A program made the translations under genes and the position numbers. Shown here piece after piece: positions 48,641 through 62,250 of a DNA stretch of 64,000 nt (the stretch's first letter is position 1; the number at the start of each line of letters is the position of its first letter). The notes beneath the pieces were generated by a model. The model was given only the letters and a program-made list of their open reading frames with translations. It had not been told where the DNA came from and searched no databases. Source of the DNA: Aselliscus stoliczkanus (taxonomy: Eukaryota; Chordata; Mammalia; Chiroptera; Hipposideridae); NCBI GenBank assembly GCA_033961575.1, contig CM066728.1, positions 101,198,852 through 101,262,851 of the forward strand, written 5' to 3'.

Positions 48641-50591
48641 ATTCTAAAGTCAGCCTCATTTTCATCATCTTTTCTGTGCTGTTTGCGCCACTCGATGTAC
48701 GTGCTTTTGCCGTATTTGCCTAGGATTTGGACAATTCCAGGAATTAGGTTTTCTTTTTCTTTTTTTTTTTTTTTTGCTTTTTGTTTTGTTTTGTTTTGTT
48801 TCTGTGAAGAGCTAGCTAATATTTTAGGTTTTGTGCACCACACACAGTCCCTGATGCATATTCTGCTTTATTTGATGTTTGCTTGCTTACTTGTTGTACA
48901 GCCCTTAAAACTATATAAAAACTATTTTTAGCATATGGGCTGTGCAGAGTCTGTCCATGGGCTGAATTGTTCTGTGGGATGTAGTTTTTCCAACCTGGTT
49001 TATAGATCATTTAGTGCTCAAAGACTCTGCAATGCTGCTTGGAGTCTGTTCTGTGAATAGCAAGCTCAAGAGTAAGCTCGAGACATTTATTGATGCCCAC
49101 ACAGAGTTACAGGATCCAGGTATTAAGCTGCCTCTCACCGGGATCTCCTTCACATCCCGAATCCCAGGGGCCACTGGAGATTGATCATGAAAAAAATATG
49201 ACAGCAAAAATACTATTTCATGGTTTCAATAGCCTTTGCATTGTCAGCCTTTCTAAGAAATGGGTCCATGGTACACACATTCATCAACAGAAGGATTTTT
49301 TTATGGTGTCAAACTGAATTGAGCATGAATAAATGTAAACTTTCCAGCTATCTAGAAGTCTACAAAACGTTAACTCATAAAACTGTCAATGTGTGCAACA
49401 TCTTATAAGAACATATATCTCAATATGATACAGCACAGAATTTCTATAATATTTAGCAGATAACTGTTAGCAGTTAACATTTTTAAAATTGTGTTTCTAT
49501 GTACAGAATCATAATTTTACATTTGTTTTCATTATGCTACATTGGGTAATTTACATGGTTAATTTAAAAAGACAAGAAGGAATGCTTCAACAATAACAAA
49601 TATTAAAACATACACTTAATGATATGAGACCCTGGAACAGTTAAAGGGATAATCTAGATACTTGTAGTAAATATGAAGTAACTTAACATTACAAGAAAAG
49701 CATAATGAATATAGGTACATTTATTAAGATAATCACAAAACAAAACCATTAGTAAATAGCATAAATAATGTGAGGATAGGTAAAGATTTATAAAGCTCTA
49801 ATCAAAATACTCTTCTTAAAAAATTCATAAATCTCTTACAGCTCTAAATATGTGGGTCTTAGTAGCAACCTGATATCTCCTTGCATGCTTGGAATACTCT
49901 TCAGTTGTAACACTTTAAAGTTGTTATATATTTCATAATTAGAGGAAAAATTAGAGAAGTGGGTATAATAAAATTCAAACCATCTACTTAAAATATACTG
50001 CTTCAAACAATAGTGAAATACAAACTTACCCTATTAAATTTCTTTATAAAAATAATTTTGCCTGTGGTAGTGTACTAAAAATGAACAACATCCTTCAAAT
50101 CATAGTGTAAGCAAGAAACCCATTTATCAATTAAATAAACATTTATTGAACATCTACTACAGCTTCCAATAAGAAACTAGAACCCACACAAAATTTTGAG
50201 AGGAAAGTTTAATGTAAAGAATTATTAGCTATAATAGGGGATTGACATTACAAGAGATTGGTAGGAAAAAGTAAAGAGAGCTCTCACATTATAGGAATAG
50301 CAGAGAGACGGAAAAGCACTAATTCTAGGGTTGCGCTTCAGTGACTGAGGAAGAGATACCCTAGACCTGCCATCCAGGCCATGTGGGCAGAGACATGGTT
50401 GTGGTGCCAAAATGGTGGAACTTGCTGGAAATTTACCCTCTGTGATATCAGAGAAATCTTTTCAAAGAGTGGTTTCACTCTTCTTCAAAATCACCTGCGG
50501 CGTGTCAGAAGCCACTGCTGTCCAGGCGACTGCTGACCAACGGGTACTACAGCAGTCAGGAGCTACGAAGCTGTGTGCACTACAGGAATAT
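48641..50591. other. AT-rich DNA; possible DNA-transposon remnant at ~48810-48960
   Basis: The stretch gctagctaatattttaggtt to gggctgtgcagagtctgtcc is similar in style to old hAT-type repeats, but I cannot name it. A (TTTTG)n tract lies at 48779-48800. The rest is unassigned. Confidence 0.3.
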
Positions 50592-50608
50592 TATGAGAGC
50601 AGTGCTAG

Positions 50609-50780
50609 GGCCAGCCGAGTGGCTCAGTTGGTTAAGAGCTCGCTCAAGAGTGCGAGCTGAGCTCTGAGCAACAGCTGTTCGAGGCCAGCCCGAGCTGAGT
50701 TGCCGTTGAGCTGCCAACAGGTGGCAGGATGGCTCAGCTAAAAAAAAAAGAAACAAAAACTAATTTTAAAAAGACTAAGC
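50609..50780 (+). mobile_element. tRNA-derived SINE, second type
   Basis: It starts gggccagccgagtggctcag, has gagctcgctcaagagtgcg, and ends caggatggctcagct with an A-rich tail. An exact 17-bp duplication, tatgagagcagtgctag, lies at 50592-50608 and 50781-50797. Same type as 20293-20443. Confidence 0.95.
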
Positions 50781-50954
50781 TATGAGAGCAGTGCTAGAAA
50801 CAAGAAAGGGAATCTTTGTTGTACGGGGTTGTCAGGAAAGGCTTTGCCAATCAATGACTTGGAGCGGAGGTCAGAAGTTTAGAGGGGCCTGAGCAGTGAG
50901 TCATTTGAATATATTAGAAAGAGCATTCAAGGACTGGGGGAGAGGAGTGGCGAG

Positions 50955-51019
50955 GGGAGTAACCATTACAACAATTGTCGCCCCAATAAATTTTAATTTA
51001 CAAAAAAAAAAAAAAAAAA
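50955..51019 (+). mobile_element. very short L1 3' end with A-tail
   Basis: The stretch accattacaacaattgtcgcc, then ccaataaattttaattt and 18 A is the same 3' end as at 23.9 kb. The 5' limit is uncertain and no clean duplication was found. Confidence 0.65.
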
Positions 51020-51216
51020 GAATTGTGTTGTGGGAGCACATTTGCCGTGAGGTGAATAAGCCAGGTTGCTGGTTGTGGCTACAGCAGGGTGAGTGAGGAG
51101 GAGATAGGTGGATATTTGGGTAGAGAGGGAAGTGAGGTTTAATCTCATAAGTTTTGCCAAGTTCTTTGTAAGAGATGCCATCTGAGAGATTGAAGCAAAT
51201 GAGTGGCATATGTTTT

Positions 51217-51334
51217 TTTGTTTTTTTCTTTTTTTGTTTGTTTTGAGGGCAGTGTCACTGGCCCTCATATGTGGAACCCAAACCAGGGCCGCTGGCTTCC
51301 CCAGCGCAGTGCTTAACCACCGCGCCACCAGCCC
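51217..51334 (-). mobile_element. tRNA-derived SINE, short type, antisense
   Basis: T/G-rich tail, gggcagtgtcactggccctc and the box-B-like region in antisense. The exact 16-bp duplication gagtggcatatgtttt is at 51201-51216 and 51335-51350. The head is slightly decayed. Confidence 0.94.
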
Positions 51335-51670
51335 GAGTGGCATATGTTTTACAGGTGTCATGCTGGCTGTTCTTAGGACTATCAGGGAAAATAGGGTACA
51401 AATTTAGCAAACAACAAAATTAGAAAATTTTCATGCCATAGCTTGACACTGATTTTGTGGTAGATATTTCTAGGATTCCATGTTTTTATTCTCTCATTAT
51501 TCTTGGTCATACAGATACACTGCATTTTCTGGTGCCCCTTTTAGCTAGCATAGCGAATTACTGATTTGCGGGAGAAAAGAATGTGAGATTGGAGGGATTT
51601 TTATATTAGCAGTTAGTAAATGTTTTCTAACTAATACAGACATTGCTGCCTTAAAATGGTTAGCCACCTT

Positions 51671-51761
51671 GGGCCGGCCGAGTGGCACGGTGGTTAAGCG
51701 CTGGCTTGGAAAGCCTGCAGCCCCGGTTCGGTCCCACATATGAGGGCCAGTGACACTGCCC

Positions 51762-51810
<49 letters not shown>
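51671..51810 (+). mobile_element. tRNA-derived SINE, short type, (TAAA)n tail
   Basis: Starts gggccggccgagtggcacgg, has ccccggttcggtcccacat, ends gagggccagtgacactgccc and a TAAA array of about a dozen units. The exact 18-bp duplication aaaatggttagccacctt is at 51653-51670 and 51811-51828. Good candidate for a family reference copy. Confidence 0.96.
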
Positions 51811-51812
<2 letters not shown>

Positions 51813-51854
51813 AATGGTTAGCCACCTTTATAAAGATATATAAATGTGGTAATT

Positions 51855-52035
51855 TATTTTTTTTAATTGGGGTGACATTAGTTAGTAAAATTGGTTCAAG
51901 TATTCATCGTCTATATATCACATTGTGTGTTCATCACCCAGAACTATTTCTCCTTCCATCACCATATATTTGACCCTATTTTCCCTCTTCTACCACTCCC
52001 CTCTTCCTTTATCCTCTGGTAACCACTTTTAAAAA
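51855..52035 (-). mobile_element. 5'-truncated L1 3' end, antisense
   Basis: Begins with a T-run and aattggggtgacattagttag, followed by ctccttccatcaccatatatttg, the same 3'UTR as 13287-13458. Limits approximate. Confidence 0.75.
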
Positions 52036-53844
52036 ATGGCCAGATTGGAAATCTAAATGTCTGTTACAAAGGGAGCTTGCTTAGAAGACAGACAGAGCTA
52101 ATACTCGTAAGCCTGTATCCTTGAGTGAAGTGACTGAAAGGCATCAGAATATTTTGTGTGTTGTTTGTCTGTAGCAAGCTATTATGAATAAGAAGTGAGA
52201 GCAGGTAAGGATTGGCTGTTTTGTAAACAGTGATCAGATGAAATAGACAATTAATGTTCAAAGCCTAGCAACTGGAAAAGATGATTGCAACCAGGCCCCC
52301 ATAACAAACATTAAAATTTAAAATAATGTTGAGCAACAAAGGTCATTACAGCTCAATGGAACAAAGTATTTCAAGTATGAATCAGCTTCAAATAAAGGGC
52401 CTCAAAGTAGCTGCCATTAATGTGTGAGAAAGAAAGTCAAGGGAGTGATAATGGTTTTGCAAGTAGGTCCAGGGATATGGAAACTTGCAGATGAAACTGT
52501 GGAAGCAGATTCTGGGAGCTCATGAACACTTTTAGGAAACTGTATTGACAAAAGACTCTCCATGCCAGGACAAAAATAACATAAGGCAATTGAAACATGA
52601 AAACACCACATGGGGCCCCAAACTTGCATGTTCAAGAAGGAGGCTGAAAACTGTAGAACTGTAGAAAAATTGTTTCTCACTAAGGATGGAATTCTCCCAC
52701 TCACTCACTTTCCATGTTGCCAAAGGGAATAAATAATGCAGAAGAGTTTCCTAGGGTCAAATCAGCCTAATCGGGGAGTTTCCCTCTTAGGAAAAGAGAC
52801 CTCACAGGGGTGCCCAACGAGATTCCCTTTTTGAGGAGAGGTTTCCAAACAGATACCCCGGTTATGATCCACATTTTATAATAACTGAATGTGAGAGTCT
52901 TTTGGTCTTTTTATTTCATAGGTCACCAGGTTTCAAGAGAGTAGAGCTTATTGGAAGAATTTTGAGTCCAAAATATGCTGAGGAGTTAATTATGTTTTTT
53001 GTTTTTTTTCCAACTCCTTTGTTCAACCTGTACCAGCAGCCCTCTGGATATGCCTGTGATGGCAGATGGTGTTAAAAAGAGGGCGACTTCGTACGTTTGT
53101 TATCAACATGGGTCCTCTGATGGTGATGTTCTTGGGTGACAAGTGCTGAAGGCAAACAGAACCTCTGCCAAACTAGATTTTTAAAACACCTTGGGACAGA
53201 GCCATTTGGACCAGCTGCTCCATGGCCATTTGGGTTTTCCATTAACAATTGTTTTAAGCCATTGTGATTTGAAGTTTTATCAGTTATAGCTCGTAAAGTT
53301 ATCTTATAGTAGTGAATTTGTTTTCATAGTTTTATACTCCTATCTCTTTATTTTCTGTATTCAATTAATTATTAAAATGAGCCAGGATTTTTCTAAGGAA
53401 GACCTTAGAATTATTTGAGTCCTGTTGCTACTCAGAATCATTATTATGGAAAGAGTCAGAAAAATTAACATTACAACACTAAAAGAGAAACAAAATACAT
53501 AAATATCTTTAATCTTCCTCTAAAATTAGTAGTTTATATATTACACCCTGAACATTGATTTAATATTGCTTATTTTATGAAAGAAAGCCTAACTTAAAAA
53601 TTAAACTAATTTTTTTTCATTGCATTGTTTGTTATAAGGTTGTGTAATAATAATATAATTCTTTTAAGTCAACTGAGAATTAGGACATTTTCTACACTAG
53701 ACGAATAATAGCTCAGATAAATCCATTCCTTTATGTGTTGCAATGTCACCAATAATCAAACTGCCGTTTTATGAAATTATTTTATTTTTTTCTAATTATT
53801 GGTGAATAGTGAATTTTACACATACATCTTTTGTACACTTCTGT
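52036..53844. other. AT-rich DNA; possible LTR-like remnant at ~52990-53290
   Basis: The section containing ggtcctctgatggtgatgtt and ending ttaagccattgtgatttgaag has the style of an old LTR (MaLR-like end) in sense. Too diverged to name. The rest shows no feature. Confidence 0.3.
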
Positions 53845-54180
53845 ATTAGTGTGCTAAAGCTGCCGACACAGTACAATAAACTAGGTGGCTTAAAACAATA
53901 AAATCTTATTGTCTTATAGTTCCAGAGGCTAGAAACCCAAAATCAGCATGTCCACAGGAACCCACTCCCTCGGAACCCTGGAGGAAGGCATTCTGTCTGG
54001 CCTTTCCCTGATGTCTGGTGGCTACCAACCCCTTCGGTGTTTGTTCCTGAGCCTACAACTTGCCTCAATCTCTGCTCCTGTCATCACATGGTGTTCTTTC
54101 CCTAGGTCTCTATCCTCTTCTTACAAGGACACCAGTTCATGACATTGTAAGCAAAATCATATTGTCATCACTGAAACCCA
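53845..54180 (-). mobile_element. MaLR/MLT-like LTR remnant, antisense
   Basis: The words tagtgtgctaaagctgcc, then ggtggcttaaaacaataaa, gtcttatagttccagaggct and cttacaaggacaccagt occur in the order expected for an antisense mammalian LTR-type repeat. The same family may be present at 6.2 kb. The frame 54060-54329 is a shadow. Confidence 0.5.
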
Positions 54181-55602
54181 AAAAGCAGATGAGCTGGGCA
54201 GATAAGAACCCACTTTTATTGATAAGCACATTGACGCACATAGAAGCACTTGATCATATACTGCCAGTAAATAGACAGGAAATGAGATCTCTACTACAAC
54301 ATTTCAATTCTTTTGTTATGTTAGCTTAGACTATGTACTTGCCCTTATTTTTCTTAAGTAATTGTCATTAAACAAAAGGTCAGTTCTCTCAAACAGCACA
54401 TGGTATAACAGCAATAATTTGTTTGCATGCACAAATGTAAGTATATGTGCTAATTTTAGTCTTTATTACCTAGTTTATTGGAAAAACACTTTCCTAGGCA
54501 ATAATAGCATGAATTTGTCTATCTATCTACCTATCATCATCTTCTACTATTTTGCAAAGAAAAGGATAAATGTCTTAAGGTAATTATATAGGGAAATATT
54601 AGGGTAAATTGCTACACAGAATTGCATGGCTTTTAAATTTGATTTTGTACAACTTGAGTTTGATATAGATGCATTTGTTTCCATTCTAGTAAATATCTCA
54701 GGCCTAGTATTTCTATCTCAGTATGTTTCTATTTTATTATAAATGAAAGAGAGTTCATCTGTCCTTTAGATAGTAGCTCAGAAGCCATGGAAACTGCCTG
54801 TTCATATTACCTCTTCTCTCCTTCCTCTTCATAAACCTTTCCAACAGAGTGAAGGTACATTTTAGTTTTATTAGGCCATAAAACTTGGTGCAATACATTT
54901 CATCCTTTTACGAATTGTCTAGAGAACATTTTAATTGCATTTCATTGTGCCTTGGTGTCAGATATGTTCTTTTATGACCTACTCTTCAAACCTCACTCAT
55001 TACTCTTCCCAGTTCCTCTACTAATGAGCTATATTGTATTTCTTAAGATCTCTTGTCAGTTCCAAAGCTGTAAACTTCTTTGAGCAAGTATTTTTGCCTG
55101 TGTTAGCTTGTGTTTAACCACAGGCTTCAATCTCGCTTCTAATTCTTTTCCTAATTCTTTTATACATCTCCATTTTTCACTTTGACAAATTCCCCTTGTT
55201 TATTTCCTCTTGCCTGAAAAACTCATCTACACTCATTTTGAAGAGTTATTATCAATAAACTCATCTATATTAATTGGTAAAAATTAAAGATTTGCACACA
55301 TAAATGGTGCCAATTAAGATGTTATCGTTCTTTGATGGTCCACGTTGTGGGAATTTTGTTATTCCTGATAGAATACAAATTCAAATTAGTCTTCATATAC
55401 ACTGATAGTTGTATATAATAAAGAAATAGTGTTTTTTTATGGGTGGGGCTGCAGATTGAAGGTGCTTGGGAAGAACTGAGGATATACAGACCATAACTAA
55501 GATCTAAAAAGCAATGAGTATCTTTGCTTACGCAGGGTAGGAAAATTTAGAGATAATAAAAAATTAAAGCTCTGTCGTTTTTGTTATTGGTGTTGTTTCC
55601 TT
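54181..55602. other. AT-rich unique-looking DNA
   Basis: No gene or repeat I can support. Confidence 0.45.
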
Positions 55603-55732
55603 TTTTAACAGTATGTTTTTCCAGGACACATCAGCTCCAGATCAAATAGTTGTTTCAATCTAGTTGTGGAGGGCCTGGGGATCGCACCAGCAACCTTGGT
55701 GTTACGCACACTGAGCTAATTGGTCGCCTCAT
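55603..55732 (-). mobile_element. tRNA-derived SINE of a third type, antisense
   Basis: On the minus strand the head reads gaggcgaccaattagctcag, with taacaccaaggttgc and gcgatccccaggccc (box-B-like). A body with ccacaactagattga and ggagctgatgtgtcctgg follows, ending near an A-rich end. This head, with its 'taacaccaagg' anticodon-arm-like part, differs from both other SINE types here and matches bat tRNA SINEs as I remember them. Boundaries are approximate. Confidence 0.75.
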
Positions 55733-57269
55733 TTGTCTTATTTCTATTTCCTCTCCTTCTGCATCATGCTTATAGAGGTTCCAGAAGATTTTCTTTTTCT
55801 ATATGTACAAATTGTTCCTATGCGTGGAACCTGAGACTTTAGGAAGGGCAACTATGGAGTAGTGACCAAAGGAGGTATTCCCTTAGCCCTCCAGATGAGA
55901 TGCATAACTCTTCACACAATGAACGGGGAGTCTTGAGTGATGTAGACCACTCTTTGGTCCTCCATGATGGTAGCTCCGACATATTAAGAGTTCCCCGGGT
56001 TGTTCTGAAATTGATAATTATATAGGTATAGCCTATTGACTGTGATGCTCACAGCTGAGGACTCAAGGAGACAGAAAAACCAGGACTGCATAAGAGAACA
56101 AGGAGATGGAAGGGAAAGCATTTGGCTTATCTCTGCCTCCACTGGTGGTGAAGGAGAAAAACTGATGAAACAAAAATTAGGATTGAGTTCATTTTCTCTA
56201 CATACGATCTGTATCTATACCTATATCTATCTTTCTATGTCTATATTTTTATTATTTTTCATGAGTTTATTCACATCTTAGAAATAGTCTTAGAAATGGG
56301 GGCATACTGTGCAACGCAATGACAGAATATGCACAATTACTGATGGCAGAGATAACTAGTTGAATTTTGCACAGACAGAAGTTAAGCTACTTTGCTTAAC
56401 ACTTTTACTTTAAGTACATTTAACATTTGGGTTGTGTTAAATCTTCTCTCTTTCAGATCTATTGGGAATATAAAATTATTTAATCTAATGGTTGTTCCTT
56501 TATTTTTCTTTTCTGCTTATTTATTAATGAGGATTCTATTAAATGCAGGAAAGCTGTACTGAAGAGATTATGTGATTTGTATAAAAATTGATTTCAAACT
56601 CCTTAATAAATCATGCCAATGTAACTGCTTAGTAGAGGGAAATAATAAAAATTGAGGACTCACCTTTACTCTTATAGTATTTCTTTAGTAATATAACTGT
56701 CAATTTGCTGTAAATTATACTCATAGCTACAATATCACACTTCCTCAAAGAAATTGTTTGCTCACTGAGAATATTTATATTTTTCCATTTTAAATGTCTT
56801 AACTATTTGTAGTTCAAGTAGAAAACTATAAGTTAAATAAAATTTCTTTGATATTATTCTTCCACTTTTAAAAAGTTTTTTATGAAATTATAATATAAGG
56901 CATTTTTCTATACACCTTGGTGTTGTAGAAACACAAATGAGACACAATGTTGACCTCACAGAGGTTGCAGGACTTCATGTTTAAAATCACTCCATAATTA
57001 CCAGGAAATAGTCTTCAAATTAAAGCAAAAATGATATGATCACAGTTTAATTTTTTAAACATAGTCCTATTTTCAGATCTTGTGGTGATGTGGTATATTA
57101 CTTGGAGTCAGTATAGCTATGGTACTGTGGCTTTGCTCTTAAAACAGAATCAAAATCATGGCGCCTCATATAATATTGAGTTAGCTATATATAACTTTTG
57201 ATTTTACAATATAATGTTCAACAACATATAAATTCACTTTTAAATGTATTTGGTTGAATAATTCACATT
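55733..57269. other. unassigned DNA
   Basis: The section 55830-56200 is more balanced in composition and may be old repeat. No gene is supported. Confidence 0.35.
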
Positions 57270-58140
57270 TGTAGAGAACATCTTTCTTCAACAATTATTT
57301 TTATATACCTACCATGGACCAGACATAGGCTTTAGTGCTGAGAATGCTGCCAGGAAGAAATTCCCTCCCCTCTTGGAGCTCCCATTCTAAGGGAGAGGAA
57401 AGGGATGATAATTATAAAACAGATGTCTAATATGCCAGATGGAGTTAATGATATAAAAATCATAAAGCTAAGTTAAGTATTAGAAGTAAGGGGGAACAGA
57501 GATACAGTATGAGTATGTCTATATAATATATATGTGTGTATATAATATATGATATATAATACATAGCATATCCAGAAACAGTATATCTGGAGCAGCCATA
57601 TTTGAACAGAGAGCTGACTGATATGGGCATGCTGGCCACGACCATCACTGGGGCAAGTGTGCTACTCTGAGGGACAATAAGTGCAAAGGCCCTGAGGCAG
57701 AAATACACTGAGTGTGCATATGGAATATACACCATCTTGCAAGAGCCAGGAATGTGGAGAGTGACAGGAGATAGGTTCAGAAGACGACAATGGGTGAAAT
57801 GATAAGATTAAGGGTCTTAATTTTGTTTTTGAATAATAAGGAATGCATTAGATGTTTTTAAGGAGAGGATCTCTCTGGCTGCCATGACAAGAATAGACTG
57901 ATAAGTGCCAAAATAGGAAGCCAGGGGGTCAGTTAGAGGTCAATGCTGTAGACCAGGCAAGAATTCATGGTGGTTTAGACTAGGGTTGCATTGGTAGAGA
58001 AGGTAAGAAGACAGTAATAACTTTAACTAAATTGAAGATAGAGTCAACCAAATTTGTTCATGCCTGGAGTATAAAAGAGACAAAATCATCAAGACAACAA
58101 TTATATTTTTTATTTAAGAAACTTGAAGGATGGGTGCCTA
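57270..58140 (+). mobile_element. ancient mammalian-wide repeat, family not assigned
   Basis: Phrases such as ctaccatggaccagacatag, then agtgcaaaggccctgaggcag, ggatctctctggctgcca and gaccaggcaagaattcatgg occur in the order of a well-known, very old mammalian interspersed repeat. An AT-rich microsatellite (57520-57570) expanded inside. I do not assign a name. Confidence 0.5.
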
Positions 58141-58849
58141 CATCATAAAGAGTGATGATTTAATTCCTCTTAAAAAGTGAGAGAAAAGTATTGATACATA
58201 TATATAAATTCAACATTCAAAACAATAAATGTTGATTATATTATACTGGAGAACTCTTTAACCTGAAGAAAAATTAATAGTTGCATTTTTTCCTAGGATA
58301 CATTAAAATAACTTCTATGGTAAATAGACTATCAGTATATTTTCTCTTGATATGCCACAGGGAAAAAAATACATTGGGAATCTATGCACATATACAACAA
58401 TACTGCTTAAACTGCTCTAAAATTATTTTGCCAATCAAACAAAATTACCCAACAATTTATAGTCACTGATGGGTAGTTAAATCAAATCAGAACAGATGCA
58501 TCGTTCTGGAAACATAATCATATATCACCTCTTATCCAAAGGATATACATAATAATTGATAGTCCTAATTTGCATAATGAGAAGATGTACAAGTAGAAAT
58601 AATTATTTTTGATGAAGTTGCTACCTTCAATTAAATTATAAACCACTTAATTTAGTAATATATATCCATAAGTTTCTGAGAACATAATGTTTAGCATGAA
58701 ATGTACCACTAAATGAATTTCAAGTCACTATAAAATATTTGATCTGTTGTTTAAAAGTAATTCAACTTAGCCAAACCAAATAGAATGCATTAGGTGATTT
58801 AGAACTATTATTTATCTTTTCTGATACTTTATGACAGTTTTTTTTTGTT

Positions 58850-58880
<31 letters not shown>

Positions 58881-60039
58881 ATCAATTTCTTGTTGTATCG
58901 TAACTTCAACACTTGGCAGTAATATTGTAACACTCAATTTTTCTCATAAATAAGAATGAAATTACAAAGAAAGTCAGAAACAGCAACACAACTTATGGTT
59001 TACTTATAGGTAGTGGAATTTTTAAACAACATAAAATTGTATTATAGAGACATATACAAAATATTATATTTTGTACATATGGTTTTTCAAAGTCCAACAT
59101 CCTAAAGGATGAAATATCACAATACTTTTGTTTATAACAGCAAGAGATTTTTTTTCCTTTTTATGAAAGCGAATATCAGGAAGTAACCATTCATTCATGG
59201 ATCCTGACAGCATAGTGAATTTTTATTTAATATTGATTTTTGACATTAACTGTGCTTTTTGCAAGGTTTAGACTAAGCAAACATGCACTAATGGATATGA
59301 GAATCCATTTCTAAGAAATTGATCCATTTGACATAGAACGTGGGCAAATTTGACATTACCAATATATTATTAATTCTTTCTATATATCAATCTATCTATC
59401 CAGTATTGCCAATGCTAATCTTTCTTATGTAAATGTGACAAGATATGAGAAAAATATCTTTAATTTTTAATATTTTATTTCAATTTTTATGATACCCTCT
59501 TAACCTAAATATATGTTTTCATTCAATAATTCATAACAAACAAAAGAAAAAACTTGCTGAATAACAAGATAACAAGAAAAACAAGATAAATTTTCCTGTG
59601 TAACATTGGACGTCAGTGTTTACAAATGCTATTATTTGTTACTGTTTTTAAGAAGTCTGGAAACTTGTCATTAATCAACAGTATTTTGAAGAATTACACT
59701 TTTCCTATACTAAAAATGTTTACCAAATATAAGAAGTAGCCACACATCCAATACATGTGGAGTAAAGGCAGGAAGATGAAATAATGAGCGTATACAGAGC
59801 AGGAATTGTTTAGTGAGAAGAGTGATAAAGCTTCAAATATTTTGGCAAATTATGTTCTGTTAATATTGATAAGGTCACCCAATGAGGAGGTGGGGGAGAG
59901 GATCAATGTAATTGCCAATGCTGCACCTTATTCGGTATTTATGCTGAATGAAAATAATTAAAAGGATTACATAAGTTACAATAAAGCAAAAACACAAGTT
60001 GGTAAATATGATGTATAAGATTAATCAGATTGACAGACA
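58141..60039. other. AT-rich DNA with T/TTTTG-rich tract at 58838-58880
   Basis: No gene or transposon can be supported apart from the low-complexity tract. Confidence 0.45.
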
Positions 60040-61260
60040 GTAATTTTCAAGTCTAGTGTCTCATTAGATTTTTGTTTACTTGTTCTATCAGTTGTTGAAA
60101 TGGAGCATTGAACTTCGCACTATGATTGTCAACCTATATTGTTTCTTAGACCTTTCAGCTTTCACTTATGTTAATATGTGCATACACATTTACATTAATG
60201 CCTTATTATAAAATGATCCTTTTAGCATTATGAAAATCATTTTTAATCTCTGGTACTCTGTATTACCTTGAATTCTATTTTCTCTTTTATTAGTATATCT
60301 AACCAAGCTTCCTTATAATTATTGTTTATGTGGTATTTATTTTTCATTGGGTTACTTTGAACCTGTGTTCTTTAAAGTGTGCTTTTTTTTGACAGTGTAG
60401 AGTTAGATTTAGATTTTTTTCATCTCTTCTGACAAAATGAATTTTTAATGTAGTGTTTAAAATATTTCAATCTAATGTATTTTTCAAAATTACAGGATTT
60501 AAATCAACCATTTTGGTATTTGCTTTCTATTTGCCACTTCTGTTTCTTTTTTTCTCCTTTCTTACCTTTTTTTGGATTAATTGATTATTCATTAGTATTT
60601 TATTTGTTCCCTTATTAGGTTATTAGTAACACTTCTCTCTTTAAATTGTTAGTGGTTGATTTTCACCTACAGTGTGCATTTTAAAATAGCAAAATCTACC
60701 TTCAAATAATAAATATCATCAAATATAACATGAAATATTCAGCAGTATTCTTTTTAAAAACCCATAATACATTATTATTATTACTGCTTTAAGCAATCTC
60801 TAAAGAAATTAGAACATGAGAAAACAAACCTCCTTACTATTAACCTATATATTTCCCACTTTGGAGGTGTTCATTTCTGTGGTAGATCTAATTTCCCATA
60901 TGATATCAATTATTCTTCTGCAGCAGTAACTTTCAGTAAACCTCTATTATAGGTAGACTAGGGAATAATTCAGCTATTTACATCTAAAAATGGCTTTAAT
61001 TCTCCTTCATTTTTTTAAAAGATGTCATCATTGGATATAGAATTCTAGGTTGATGGGACATTTTTTGGCCTTTTAAAAAATGTCATTCCACTATCCATAG
61101 ACTTTCATTGTTTTGGGAAAGAAATCGATGAATTTTCTTATTGTTTTGGAGCTATAATTTTTCTTTCTCTGATTGCTTTTAGGTGTTTTTCCCTTTATCG
61201 CTGGTTTTCAGCAATTTAATTATGAAGTGTCACTGCATGTTTCTTTACTTCCCCTTCTCC
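60040..61260 (-). mobile_element. ancient L1: ORF2 5' part and ORF1, antisense
   Basis: From left to right the plus strand shows the reverse complement of the ORF2 endonuclease region (ttctatcagttgttgaaatg, then gtgcatacacatttac), the ORF1-ORF2 junction, and ORF1 (catcattggatatagaattc, then ggttttcagcaatttaattatg). This is the correct order for one minus-strand L1, heavily mutated. Confidence 0.7.
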
Positions 61261-62250
61261 TTAGATAACCCCAAGGTGTATCAGGTTTTTTTTTATTCAT
61301 GGCCTGATATTTTTCATGAAATTTGGAAATTTACAGACTTTTTTTTGGTATCTTGGCTGTGCAAAAAAAAGTTTATTTTATATAGTAAAATTTACCAATC
61401 TTTTGATGTTTTGCTTGTAAGATTTATACCTTGATTAGAAAAGCCTTCTCCATTTCAAAAATATCAACTCTGTTTTCTATATAGGCTTTTTAGTTCAAAC
61501 TTTATATTTAAAAATTTGATGCAGTTGGAAATTATCTGATATAAAAAGCAACAGAGGTGTTTTACAATTAAGTAGCCGGTTTCCCCAACCCCATTTTTGA
61601 AACATCTATCTTTCCCCTCTGATTTCATATCACACATCTAATATAACAAATTTCTATATACATCTCTTACACTAGTTATAAAACTCTGGAATTATACTCA
61701 GGATATGCCATAATTCACAAAATAAATATGCACTAAAGAACATTCAAATCTTTCAGAGCATTTTTATTTCCTTTGAATAGATTTTTAAAACTCCTAGTTT
61801 AAGCAATATGTATGTATGTAGGTATTATGTATATTCCCAACTGCTTTTTAGAAAATAGTAAGACTTAACGCCTCTACCAGCATATATAAGTTTCTGTTTA
61901 TCCACAACTTCACCAACACAGGCTAGTCAGCCATTCAATAGTTAAACATCGCCTAGTGTTTTAACTGGCACTGATCTCATTATGGGTGAGGCCACATACT
62001 TTATCAGCTAGAACTAAATCTTTTCTGATTTGCCTTTTTACATTTTTTTGGCCATTTTCTATTTGTCTGTTATCCTTCTCATTGATTTATAAGATCTTTT
62101 CATATATTAGAAATATTAATCTTTTAGTTGTTATTTATATGGTAATTATGTAGCCTGCTTTTATTTGCTCTTCAATTAAGGTTAGTGTATCTTTTTCCTG
62201 CATAGCTTAATTTTGCATAGTGGAAGTAATCATGCTTTGTACTTTTGTCC
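61261..62250 (-). mobile_element. ancient L1 ORF2 fragments, antisense, out of order
   Basis: At 61270-61790 the text matches mid/late ORF2 (ttgattagaaaagccttctcc, then aatttgatgcagttggaa). At 61790-62250 it matches the more 3' ORF2 part (cccaactgctttttagaaaa, then tttttggccattttctatttg). In a single minus-strand L1 the second should lie left of the first, so these are separate insertions or a rearranged copy. Confidence 0.6.
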
